From Bin16 sp965206315 (GTDB lineage Bacteria; Chloroflexota; Dehalococcoidia; Lucifugimonadales; Australimonadaceae), in contig OZ242210.1 in the NCBI GenBank assembly GCA_965206315.1, positions 1,922,001-1,986,000 on the forward strand: DNA of 64,000 bases, in the 5' to 3' direction. The stretch's first letter is position 1. The number at the start of each line of letters is the position of its first letter. Both the position numbers and the translations under genes were made by a program. This document shows positions 25,186 to 32,571 of this stretch, piece by piece. The notes under the pieces were generated by a model. That model was given only the letters and a program-made list of their open reading frames with translations, did no database searches and had not been told where the DNA came from.

Positions 25186-25710
25186 TCAGGCAGCGCCCAG
25201 CTGCTCCGCGCGGCGCTGCAGCACGATGGCGAGCGCCCGCGTCGGGCCGCTCAGCACGTTCACCAGGCCGCTGATGGGAGCGTTCATCTGCCCCAGCAGC
25301 TTGGCGACGAGTTCGTCCTTGCCCGGGAGTGCGGCCAGCGCGACGACTTGCGCCTCGCTGATCAGCGCCCCGTCCATCACGCCCTTGCGTACCTTCAACT
25401 CCGCACGCGTCTGTCGCACGTAGTCGTTCACGGCCTTCGCTGCCGCTACCGGGTCGTCGTAGCCCAGCACCACGCCGGTCGCGCCTTCCAGGATGTCCCG
25501 GAACGCCTCGACCCCCGACTCGCCGGCTGCGATGGACGCGATGCGGTTCTTGACGACCCTGTACTCGACGCCCTGCTCGCGCAGGCGATGCCGCAGTTCG
25601 GTCATCTGGTTGACCTTGAGACCGGAGAAGTCCGTGGCGATGACGATGGCGGCCTTGCTCAGGCGCTCCGCCAGCTCTGCCACCGCTTCCCGTTTCGCTT
25701 CCGTCGGCAC
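25186..25710 (-). CDS. rplJ: Ribosomal protein L10
   Basis: The start is the GTG at 25710, with GAGAGG 6 bases before it; upstream codons in the same frame belong to the leader. The protein has 174 residues: KREAVAELAERLSKAAIVIATDF, LRHRLREQGVEYRVVKNRIA and the C-terminal helix that binds L7/L12 dimers. It forms the stalk base with L7/L12 and probably controls its own operon through the leader at 25718-25830. Confidence 0.97.
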   Translation of the reverse strand: MPTEAKREAVAELAERLSKAAIVIATDFSGLKVNQMTELRHRLREQGVEYRVVKNRIASIAAGESGVEAFRDILEGATGVVLGYDDPVAAAKAVNDYVRQTRAELKVRKGVMDGALISEAQVVALAALPGKDELVAKLLGQMNAPISGLVNVLSGPTRALAIVLQRRAEQLGAA

Positions 25711-25717
25711 TGTTTCA

Positions 25718-25830
25718 CCTCTCCATAACAAAAGACCCGCTTCCGAAGACGCGGGCCCTGCGCTCTCATACCATATGAGGCTTGACCAGGCGCGCCTCGG
25801 TGGGCCCTTCCGGCTTAACCCCGCGATGCG
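25718..25830 (-). promoter_or_regulatory. L10-type leader with attenuator hairpin
   Basis: The 165-base gap between rplA and rplJ holds GC-rich complementary segments (e.g. CCCCGCATCGCGGGG) and, just before the ribosome site, a CCCGC/GCGGG stem followed by TCTTTT (about 25757-25730). This matches the position and shape of the known L10 leader, in which L10(L12)4 represses its mRNA. Confidence 0.65.
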
Positions 25831-25875
25831 GGGACCCACGGTCTTCGGCGTTGCTGTTCGCTTGTCGTACGCAGT

Positions 25876-26589
25876 CTACTCGACCCTCATCGCCGTCGTC
25901 GAGCCCACGTCCAGCGGAACGCTGGGGCCCATCGTGGTCGTGAGGTGCGCTGTCTTGATGAACTGACCCTTCACCGCGGCCGGGCGGAGCCGGTTCACTG
26001 TGTCCATCACCGAGGCCACGTTCTCGAGCAGCTGCTCGTCCTGGAAACTCGTCTTCCCCACCGGCGAGTGGATGATGGCGGTGCGGTCCATCCGCAGCTC
26101 CACGCGTCCCTTCTTCGCCTCGCGTACGGCGTCCGGGATGTCCTGCGGCTGGACGACGGTGTTCGTGCGCGGGTTCGGCATGAGGCCCCTGCGACCCAGC
26201 AGCCTGCCGAGGCGTCCGATCTTGCCCATCATGTCCGGCGTGGCTATGGCTACGTCGAAGTCCAGGAATCCGCCCTCGATGCGCTCGATGAGATCGTCGG
26301 CGCCGACGACTTCCGCCCCGGCTTCCTGCGCCGCGAGCGCCCGCTCACCGGCGACGAACACCGCCACGCGCACGGGCTTGCCCAGTCCGTGGGGGAGCGA
26401 GGCGACGCCGCGCAGCTGCTGGTCGGCGTGCCGCGGGTCTGCGCTCGTGCGCAGGTGCAGCTCCACCGTCTCGTCGAACTTGCTCGTGGCGGTCTGTCGC
26501 AGCATCCCGATCGCCGCTGCGGGCTCGTACCGCTGCTGCCGGTCTACCGTCTCTGCTGCGGCGCGGTAGCGCTTGCCGTGCTTCGCCAT
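25876..26589 (-). CDS. rplA: Ribosomal protein L1
   Basis: The protein has 237 residues. It binds 23S rRNA at the L1 stalk. KRYRAAAETVDRQQRYEPAAA, RGVASLPHGLGKPVRVAVF, GLMPNPRTNTV (L1 signature) and VGKTSFQDEQLLEN are all present. It follows rplK by 2 bases. Confidence 0.98.
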   Translation of the reverse strand: MAKHGKRYRAAAETVDRQQRYEPAAAIGMLRQTATSKFDETVELHLRTSADPRHADQQLRGVASLPHGLGKPVRVAVFVAGERALAAQEAGAEVVGADDLIERIEGGFLDFDVAIATPDMMGKIGRLGRLLGRRGLMPNPRTNTVVQPQDIPDAVREAKKGRVELRMDRTAIIHSPVGKTSFQDEQLLENVASVMDTVNRLRPAAVKGQFIKTAHLTTTMGPSVPLDVGSTTAMRVE

Positions 26590-26591
26590 GC

Positions 26592-27020
26592 CTACTCTTC
26601 CTCTACGGCGACGCCCATGCTGCGAGCCGTGCCCTCGATGATCTTCATCGCGGCGTCCAGATTGGCCGCGTTCAGGTCCTTCTGCTTCGTCTCCGCTATC
26701 TCCCGGATGGCTGAGCGGGACAGCGAGCCGGCGCGCTCGTGACGCGGGCTGCTGGAGCCCTTCTCCACGCCCATGGACTTCCGGATGAGTTCCGACGCGG
26801 GAGGCGTCTTCGTGACGAACGTGAACGAAGCGTCTTCGAACACCGTTATCTCGGCGGGGATGATGGTTCCCGCCTGGTTCGCGGTTCGAGCGTTGTACTC
26901 CTTCACGAACCCCATGATGTTGATGCCGTGCTGACCCAGCGCCGGCCCCACCGGAGGCGCGGGTGTCGCGCTCCCGGCCGGGAGTTGTAGCTTCAGGACC
27001 GCCCGAACTCGCTTCGCCAC
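26592..27020 (-). CDS. rplK: Ribosomal protein L11
   Basis: The protein has 142 residues, the usual length. VLKLQLPAGSATPAPPVGPALGQ at the N-terminus is the conserved Pro-rich rRNA- and thiostrepton-site segment, and the C-terminal rRNA-binding domain ends in GTARSMGVAVE. It starts directly after nusG. Confidence 0.98.
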   Translation of the reverse strand: MAKRVRAVLKLQLPAGSATPAPPVGPALGQHGINIMGFVKEYNARTANQAGTIIPAEITVFEDASFTFVTKTPPASELIRKSMGVEKGSSSPRHERAGSLSRSAIREIAETKQKDLNAANLDAAMKIIEGTARSMGVAVEEE

Positions 27021-27590
27021 TTACGCCCTCTCTACCTGCAGGAAGTCCAACTCAACCGGCGTCTCGCGTCCGAAGAACGACACGAGCACGCGTACCTTGC
27101 CCTTGTCCTCGTCCACCGTGTCTACGGAACCCATGAACTCGGCGAACGGCCCGCCCGTGATCCGCACCATCTGGCCGGCGGCGAGCCCCACCTTGATGCG
27201 CGGCGTGGGCTCCTCCATCCGGTTCAGGATGTGCTCCACCTCACGGTCCTCCAGCGGCACCGGCTTCGGACGGCGCTCGCGCTCGTCCTCGGACGAGACG
27301 AAACCGGTCACGCCCGGCGTGTTCCGCACCACGTACCAGCTCTCGTCGTCCATCCGCATCAGGATCAGGATGTAGCCGGGGAATATCTTGCGCTGGACGG
27401 ACTTGCGCTTCCCTTCCTTCATCTCGATCTCTTCTTCGGTCGGCACCACGACCCTGAAGATCTTGTCCTTCACGTCCATGGACTCGATCCGCAGTTCCAG
27501 GTTCCGCTTCACACGGTCTTCCTGTCCGGAATACGTGTGAACGATGTACCAGTGAGACTCGATCTCCGGTATGACGGACTGTTGCGTCAC
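27021..27590 (-). CDS. nusG: Transcription termination/antitermination protein NusG
   Basis: The start is the GTG at 27590, overlapping the secE stop by 4 bases (GTGA), giving 189 residues. The NGN domain shows as HWYIVHTYSGQEDRVKRNLE and the KOW motif as GQMVRITGGPFAEFMGSVDTVDEDKGKVRV. It binds RNA polymerase and couples transcription to ribosomes and Rho. Confidence 0.97.
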   Translation of the reverse strand: MTQQSVIPEIESHWYIVHTYSGQEDRVKRNLELRIESMDVKDKIFRVVVPTEEEIEMKEGKRKSVQRKIFPGYILILMRMDDESWYVVRNTPGVTGFVSSEDERERRPKPVPLEDREVEHILNRMEEPTPRIKVGLAAGQMVRITGGPFAEFMGSVDTVDEDKGKVRVLVSFFGRETPVELDFLQVERA

Positions 27591-27829
27591 AGGAACACCC
27601 GCTCCACCAACGTGCTGAAACCGAGGTCCCACAGGGCCAGGAACGCTCCCACGACGGCCGACACGCCCAACACCAGCAGCGTCAGGCGTGCCGCGTCCTC
27701 CCGTGAAGGCCACGTTACCTTCGTCAGTTCGCTCCAGACCTCGCCGACGAACGCCAGTCTGCCCCTGCGGCGGACCTGGCCCTCGTCCATCATCGATCGG
27801 AGCGGGTTCCGGCCTCGAGCTTGTGCCAC
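27587..27829 (-). CDS. secE: Preprotein translocase subunit SecE
   Basis: The protein has 80 residues (GTG start one base after rpmG). The conserved amphipathic segment is ELTKVTWPSREDAARLT, followed by one membrane helix (LLVLGVSAVVGAFLALWDLG). It is the short, single-pass SecE type. The gene order rpmG-secE-nusG-rplK is standard. Confidence 0.96.
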   Translation of the reverse strand: MAQARGRNPLRSMMDEGQVRRRGRLAFVGEVWSELTKVTWPSREDAARLTLLVLGVSAVVGAFLALWDLGFSTLVERVFL

Positions 27830-27830
27830 G

Positions 27831-28001
27831 CTACCGTACCTCGCGGTAGAGGCGATGCCCTCTGCAGCGTGGGCAGAACTTGTTCAGCTCCATCCGGTTC
27901 GGATCGTTCCGACGGTTCTTCTGGGTGTGGTACGTCCGCTCGCGGCACTCTGTACACGCCAGGTTGATCAGCTGGCGGACGTCTCCTCGCTTCTTGGCCA
28001 C
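27831..28001 (-). CDS. rpmG: Ribosomal protein L33
   Basis: A 56-codon frame with a GTG start at 28001: MAKKRGDVRQ, then zinc-ribbon C16-x2-C19 and C43-x2-C46 (CTEC and CPRC), with TYHTQKNRRNDPNRMELNK between. It is the cysteine-bearing (C+) L33 form. It lies 9 bases after tuf and 1 base before secE. Confidence 0.96.
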   Translation of the reverse strand: MAKKRGDVRQLINLACTECRERTYHTQKNRRNDPNRMELNKFCPRCRGHRLYREVR

Positions 28002-28010
28002 GACCGCTCC

Positions 28011-29207
28011 TTAGGTCACGCTCGTGATGACGCCTGCGCCAACGGTCCTGCCGCCCTCGCGGATGGCGAACCGCAGCCCCGGCTCCATCGCCATTGGGCT
28101 GATCAGCTTGATGTGCATCTGCGTGTTGTCTCCCGGCATCACCATCTCCACCCCTTCGGGCAGACCGATCTCGCCGGTGACGTCGCTCGTGCGGATGTAG
28201 AACTGCGGCTTGTAACCGCTGAAGAACGGCGTGTGCCTCCCGCCCTCGTCCTTCGCGAGCACGTAGACCTCGGCTTCCGCCTCCTTGACCGGCTTGATGG
28301 AGCCGGGCTTGGCGAGCACCTGTCCGCGCTCGATCTCGTCGCGCTCCACGCCGCGGAGCAGCGTGCCGACCGCGTCGCCGGGCTCTGCCTCGTCCAGCAG
28401 CTTGTGGAACATCTCCACGCCCGTGACCGTGGTCTTGTGCGTCTCCTTGATACCAACGATCTCCACCTCGTCGCCCGGGTGGACGACGCCGCGTTCGACA
28501 CGGCCCGTGACCACGGTGCCGCGGCCTTTGATGGAGAACACGTCCTCCACGGGCATCAGGAAAGTGCCGTCGCGCGGTCGGTCGGGGACGGGGATGTACT
28601 CGTCCAGCTGCTTCACGAGTTCCTGGACGCCCGCGTACTCGGGGGCGTTCGGGTCCGCGCTGTCGGACTCGAGCGCCTGCAGGGCGCTCAGCCGCACGAT
28701 GGGGGTGTCGTCGCCGGGGAAGTTGTACTTGCTCAGCAGCTCGCGGACTTCCAGTTCCACCAGCTCCAGCAGCTCCTCGTCGTCCATCATGTCGACCTTG
28801 TTGAGGGCGACGACGATGCGCGGGACCTCCACCTGGCGCGCGAGCAGGATGTGCTCCCGCGTCTGGGGCATCGGGCCGTCCGGCGCCGAGACCACGAGCA
28901 CCGCGCCGTCCATCTGCGCCGCGCCGGTGATCATGTTCTTGATGTAGTCGGCGTGGCCGGGGCAGTCGACGTGCGCGTAGTGCCGGTTGGGCGACTCGTA
29001 CTCGACGTGGGCGATGTTGATCGTCACGCCGCGGGCCTTCTCCTCCGGTGCGCTGTCGATGGAATCGAAAGCGCGGAACTGGCTGCCGCCGCCCAGCGCG
29101 AGCACCTTGGTGATCGCTGCTGTCAGCGTGGTCTTGCCGTGGTCAACGTGCCCGATCGTGCCGACGTTAACGTGGGGCTTGGTGCGCTCGAACTTCTGCT
29201 TTGCCAT
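28011..29207 (-). CDS. tuf: Elongation factor Tu
   Basis: The protein has 398 residues. The G domain has GHVDHGKTT, DCPGHADY and NKVDMMDDEE; domains 2 and 3 are full length, ending in GRTVGAGVITSV. It delivers aminoacyl-tRNA to the ribosome. It is transcribed with the three upstream tRNA genes, as in E. coli tufB. Confidence 0.98.
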   Translation of the reverse strand: MAKQKFERTKPHVNVGTIGHVDHGKTTLTAAITKVLALGGGSQFRAFDSIDSAPEEKARGVTINIAHVEYESPNRHYAHVDCPGHADYIKNMITGAAQMDGAVLVVSAPDGPMPQTREHILLARQVEVPRIVVALNKVDMMDDEELLELVELEVRELLSKYNFPGDDTPIVRLSALQALESDSADPNAPEYAGVQELVKQLDEYIPVPDRPRDGTFLMPVEDVFSIKGRGTVVTGRVERGVVHPGDEVEIVGIKETHKTTVTGVEMFHKLLDEAEPGDAVGTLLRGVERDEIERGQVLAKPGSIKPVKEAEAEVYVLAKDEGGRHTPFFSGYKPQFYIRTSDVTGEIGLPEGVEMVMPGDNTQMHIKLISPMAMEPGLRFAIREGGRTVGAGVITSVT

Positions 29208-29256
29208 CTAACCCTCTGCCTCCTGCTGTTCTCTCTTGTTCCTTGTTTCCTGCTGG

Positions 29257-29329
29257 AGCCCACAATCGGACTTGAACCGATGACCTCGTTCTTACCAAGA
29301 ACGTGCTCTACCGCCTGAGCTATGTGGGC
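29257..29329 (-). tRNA. tRNA-Thr (anticodon GGT)
   Basis: A 73-base cloverleaf: acceptor GCCCACA/TGTGGGC, anticodon loop TTGGTAA in a CGTTC/GAACG stem, T loop GGTTCAAGTCC. The 3' CCA is encoded (TGG at 29254-29256 on the plus strand). Confidence 0.95.
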
Positions 29330-29361
29330 GTGTGGTGCTGCTGTTCTGTGGCGCGGCGTGG

Positions 29362-29445
29362 TGGAGGGAGCAGGATTCGAACCTGCGTAGCCCTGAGGGC
29401 GTCAGATTTACAGTCTGATGGATTTAGCCGCTCTCCCATCCCTCC
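29362..29445 (-). tRNA. tRNA-Tyr (anticodon GTA)
   Basis: An 84-base gene with a long variable arm (GCCCTCAGGGC): acceptor GGAGGGA/TCCCTCC, anticodon loop CTGTAAA, discriminator A and encoded CCA. Confidence 0.95.
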
Positions 29446-29545
29446 ACGGAGGCTCTGCGCCTGTCCGATGAACGTATCCTAACACTTCCCCCTCTCCGCA
29501 GAAGAGACACTCTTCCTGCGGAGAGGCCTCCCCGGTGAGACTTGG

Positions 29546-29617
29546 AGCCCGAGGAGGGAGTCGAACCCACAACCTGCCGATTACAAATCGGCTGCGCTGC
29601 CGTTGCGCCACTCGGGC
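29546..29617 (-). tRNA. tRNA-Thr (anticodon TGT)
   Basis: A 72-base gene: acceptor GCCCGAG/CTCGGGC, anticodon stem GCCGA/TCGGC with loop TTTGTAA, encoded CCA. It is the first gene of the tRNA-tuf transcript; the tRNA-Gly found between Tyr and Thr(GGT) in E. coli is missing. Confidence 0.95.
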
Positions 29618-29673
29618 CCGGACGGCATCCGCCTCAACCAAAAAAGACGGCCCGCAGGCCTGTCCAATCGCAG

Positions 29674-29702
29674 ATTATCGTACACCTACGCAGGCGAGTC
29701 AA
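29674..29702 (-). promoter_or_regulatory. Consensus promoter of the tRNA-tuf operon
   Basis: TTGACT (29702-29697), a 17-base spacer and GATAAT (29679-29674) on the minus strand, about 57 bases before the first tRNA. A small GGCC-TGCG-GGCC hairpin followed by GTCTTTTTT (about 29660-29640) lies between promoter and tRNA and might attenuate transcription. Confidence 0.8.
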
Positions 29703-29729
29703 GCGCCATTCCCGTGTGAGGCAGGGCTG

Positions 29730-29925
29730 TTCCCTTCCCCCTCGATGGGGGAAGGTCAGGATGGGGGTGAACCGGCGGGGGATTGGGCGGCGGTGTCTGG
29801 TCCCCTCTCCTGAGGGAGAGGGTTGGAGCCTGCCCCACACTTGATGCGGGGTGAGGTGACCGCGACGCGGGGCGCAGCCCCCGTCATTCCCGCGAAGGCG
29901 GGAATCCAGGTGCCCGCAGGGCACG
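29730..29925. repeat. Cluster of dispersed repeats (families 1, 2 and 4)
   Basis: Family 1 copy at 29730-29772, family 2 double hairpin at 29798-29858, and a family 4 copy CATTCCCGCGAAGGCGGGAA at about 29883-29912. No gene is seen in 29703-30077 apart from these. Confidence 0.8.
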
Positions 29926-30077
29926 CAGGCGGGGAGGTGAGGCAGCCCCACGTCAGATTTGTGACATCCGCCCGTTGCGAGGACGAACCACCCCTCCGTA
30001 CCCTGTCTTGGACGGCCCAACGCCGCCTGCGGCATCGCCGGGCGAGGGCCGAATCCGTAGAGGAGGATTGGTACCGA

Positions 30078-30476
30078 ATGAGACCAAATGAGACCGCTAG
30101 AAATCGTGCGCTCAGCCCCCGGCAGGCTGCGGCCTTGCCATATATCGCGTCTGAACCCACCCTCACGCAGGGCGCTCATGCTGCGCAGATAGCCAAAAGC
30201 ACGCTTATGCGTTGGATGAACGATCCCGCCTTCCGCGCGGAACTGGAACACCTGCGCAACAACATCGCCGACCTCGCCTACACGGAACTGGAGGCCCTCA
30301 CGTTCAAAGGCGTCGTCCGCATCGCTCAGCTGATGGACAGCGACAACGAGAGCATCGCGCACCGCGCATCGAAGACCGCCCTTTCCCTCTCCCTCTCGTT
30401 CCGGCAACAGCGCGAGCTTAGCCAGCAGCTCGAAACGATCGAGAACGGCATCACTCTGATGAGGCAACAGCGATGA
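30078..30476 (+). CDS. HTH protein resembling phage terminase small subunits
   Basis: The protein has 132 residues from the ATG at 30078. LSPRQAAALPYIAS, then TQGAHAAQIAKSTLMRWMND, reads as a helix-turn-helix of the phBC6A51/terminase-small-subunit type; the rest is alpha-helical with a coiled-coil-like end (FRQQRELSQQLETIEN). A regulator is an alternative. Its stop overlaps the next gene's start (ATGA). It lies near a tRNA cluster, a common site for phage insertion. No terminase large subunit is present. Confidence 0.6.
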   Translation: MRPNETARNRALSPRQAAALPYIASEPTLTQGAHAAQIAKSTLMRWMNDPAFRAELEHLRNNIADLAYTELEALTFKGVVRIAQLMDSDNESIAHRASKTALSLSLSFRQQRELSQQLETIENGITLMRQQR

Positions 30477-30856
30477 GGGCCGCCATCAGGGCGCTCGACC
30501 GCTACCTCGGCTGCCTGTCGGCGCAGGCCAAGCTCGGGCCCATCGCTGAGCGCTACGTTGAGGCGTGGATAGATGCGATGGAGGGTGGCTGGCCGCTGCC
30601 GGACCTCACGTACCTCTTCAGGGCGTCGGCGGCTGTGCATGTGCCCATCCTCAACCCCGGCCCGCTCACCAGCTACCTCCAGCATTGCGCGAGGAGAAAG
30701 GAGATCCCGGAGGAGGAACGCATCGTCCTCGCTATCGTCCACGCCTACGCGGAGGGCAAACCGTTCGAGAACATGGAGAAGACCTGCCACTGCCCGGCCC
30801 GGCGTCCGCTTGTCGGACGCGGGCGGTCGAGGCCCAACCCCTTCCACGGCCCGTAG
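30473..30856 (+). CDS. Hypothetical protein coupled to the terminase-small-like gene
   Basis: The protein has 127 residues and starts inside the stop of the previous gene. It is mostly helical (RAAIRALDRYLGCLSAQAK, AERYVEAWIDAMEGG), with a PDLTYLF segment and a basic, Pro/Arg-rich C-terminus containing CHCPARRP. I do not recognise a family. Coupling suggests a shared function with its neighbour, possibly phage-derived. Confidence 0.5.
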   Translation: MRAAIRALDRYLGCLSAQAKLGPIAERYVEAWIDAMEGGWPLPDLTYLFRASAAVHVPILNPGPLTSYLQHCARRKEIPEEERIVLAIVHAYAEGKPFENMEKTCHCPARRPLVGRGRSRPNPFHGP

Positions 30857-30860
30857 GACA

Positions 30861-30915
30861 CCTCTCCCTCTGGGAGAGGTCGCCGCGCGATAGCGTGGCG
30901 GGTGAGGGTGGGTTC
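30861..30915. repeat. Dispersed repeat family 2 copy
   Basis: ACCTCTCCCTCTGGGAGAGGT followed by a GCCGCGCGATAGCGTGGC-type hairpin and GGGTGAGGG, between the hypothetical gene and otsA. Confidence 0.7.
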
Positions 30916-31042
30916 TCGTTTGACCCTCCCCAGGCCGTATGGTAGCGTGCCGATGAAGCGTGTCCGCGACCCTTCCTCCGGCAACAGCAGCGTAACGGGC
31001 GGCGATTACGGGTGCGTGTGGAGCGAGGAGGAGAGGCCACCG

Positions 31043-32557
31043 ATGCAGACCCCCACGAACGCCCGCGACTCCCTGAAGGCCCTTGCAGACGACCTGCTCC
31101 GGGACCAGCGGCTCATCCTCGTCTCCAACCGCGGGCCCATGGAGTACCACGTCGCGTCCGGCGGCGAATTGCAGGCGCGCCGCGGCAGCGGCGGGGTCGT
31201 GACCGCGCTCAGCGGACTCACGAACCACGTTGACTTCACCTGGATCGCCTCCGCCATGAGTGAGGGCGACCGCCGGGCCGCGCGGGCCAACGAGGGCAGG
31301 GCGGTACCGTCGCCCCTGCCCGGCCAGCGCGTCTCCGTCAGGTTCATCAACACCCCGCGCCGCGCCTACCACAAGCACTACAACATCATCTGCAACCCCC
31401 TCCTCTGGTTCATCCAGCACTACATGTGGAGCTCTCCGTACACGCCCCGCGTCGACGCCGCCGTCTACGACGCTTGGGAGAACGGCTACGTCCACGTCAA
31501 CCGCGAGTTCGCCGACGCCGTCGTCGACGAGGCGGCTCAGACCGACGCCCGTCCGCTGGTGATGGTGCACGACTACCAGCTCTACCTCGTCCCCGGCATG
31601 GTGCGGGAACAACTGCCCCACGCTCGCATCCACGAGTTCGTCCACATCCCGTGGCCCACCGCGAGTTACTGGGAGCTCCTCCCCGCCATGATTCGCACCG
31701 CCATCTGCGACAGCCTCTGCCAGGCCGACATCGTCGGCTTCCAGGCGCCCCGTGACGTCCGCTCCTTCCTCGGCAGTTGCGACGCCTTCCTGGACGGGGC
31801 CGTCGTTGACCGTGTCGGGTCGTGCGTCCACTACAAAGAACGCACAACCCTCGTTCGCTGCTACCCCATCTCCATAGACGTCGACGAGGTGCGCGACATC
31901 GCGGATTCCCCGCGCGCCGACGAGTACGAGCAGCGGCTCACGCCGCTCCTCGGCAAGCAGACCATCATACGGGTGGACCGCGCCGAACCCAGCAAGAACA
32001 TCGTCCGGGGCTTCGCGGCCTACGAGACGTTGCTGGACAGGCGCCCCGACCTGCGCGGCAACGTGCGCTTCCTCGCGTTCCTCGTCCCTTCCCGCACCCA
32101 CATCCGTCAGTACCAGCGCTACGTGGAAGAGGTCGACGCCGCCATCAGGCGGGTCAACGACCGGTTCGGCACGGACGATTGGACCCCCGTCGAGGTCTTC
32201 TACGAGAACAACTACACGCAGGCGATGGCAGGGATGCGTCTCTATGACGTGCTGGTCGTCAACGCCGTCATAGACGGCATGAACCTCGTCGCCAAGGAAG
32301 GCCCCATCGTCAACCGGAAGGACGGCGTCCTCATCCTCTCCGAGTCCGCCGGGGCCTATGCACAGCTCCGCGTCGGCGCTCTCCCCGTCGCTCCCGCCGA
32401 CGTCGAAGGCCTGGCGCGGGCCCTCGACGAGGCGCTCTCGATGCCGCCGGAGGAGCGCAAGCGCAGGGCAGACCTCATGCGGGACTGTATCGAACGCGAG
32501 GACATCACCGACTGGCTCCGCCGCCAACTCCTCGACCTCGACGCCCTCGACAACTGA
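31043..32557 (+). CDS. otsA: Trehalose-6-phosphate synthase (GT20)
   Basis: The start is the ATG at 31043 (GAGGAGGAGAGG upstream), giving 504 residues. It transfers glucose from a nucleotide sugar to glucose-6-phosphate. LILVSNRGPMEYH, GSGGVVTAL, VMVHDYQLYLVP, FVHIPWPT and DGMNLVAKE are the GT20 motifs. Its phosphatase partner otsB lies 3 kb downstream on the other strand. The position of RVDRAEPSKN (donor site) is conserved. Confidence 0.95.
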   Translation: MQTPTNARDSLKALADDLLRDQRLILVSNRGPMEYHVASGGELQARRGSGGVVTALSGLTNHVDFTWIASAMSEGDRRAARANEGRAVPSPLPGQRVSVRFINTPRRAYHKHYNIICNPLLWFIQHYMWSSPYTPRVDAAVYDAWENGYVHVNREFADAVVDEAAQTDARPLVMVHDYQLYLVPGMVREQLPHARIHEFVHIPWPTASYWELLPAMIRTAICDSLCQADIVGFQAPRDVRSFLGSCDAFLDGAVVDRVGSCVHYKERTTLVRCYPISIDVDEVRDIADSPRADEYEQRLTPLLGKQTIIRVDRAEPSKNIVRGFAAYETLLDRRPDLRGNVRFLAFLVPSRTHIRQYQRYVEEVDAAIRRVNDRFGTDDWTPVEVFYENNYTQAMAGMRLYDVLVVNAVIDGMNLVAKEGPIVNRKDGVLILSESAGAYAQLRVGALPVAPADVEGLARALDEALSMPPEERKRRADLMRDCIEREDITDWLRRQLLDLDALDN

Positions 32558-32571
32558 ACGGAGGCACCATC

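Noticed and set aside
27231..29318. 695-codon plus-strand frame opposite tuf and nusG
   Set aside because: It is a mirror of highly conserved genes on the other strand; composition is Asp/Leu/Val/Arg/His-rich as expected for antisense frames.
29546..30856. Genomic island integrated at tRNA-Thr
   Set aside because: No direct repeat of the tRNA 3' end and no integrase gene could be found in the window; only the phage-like pair is kept as a weak finding.
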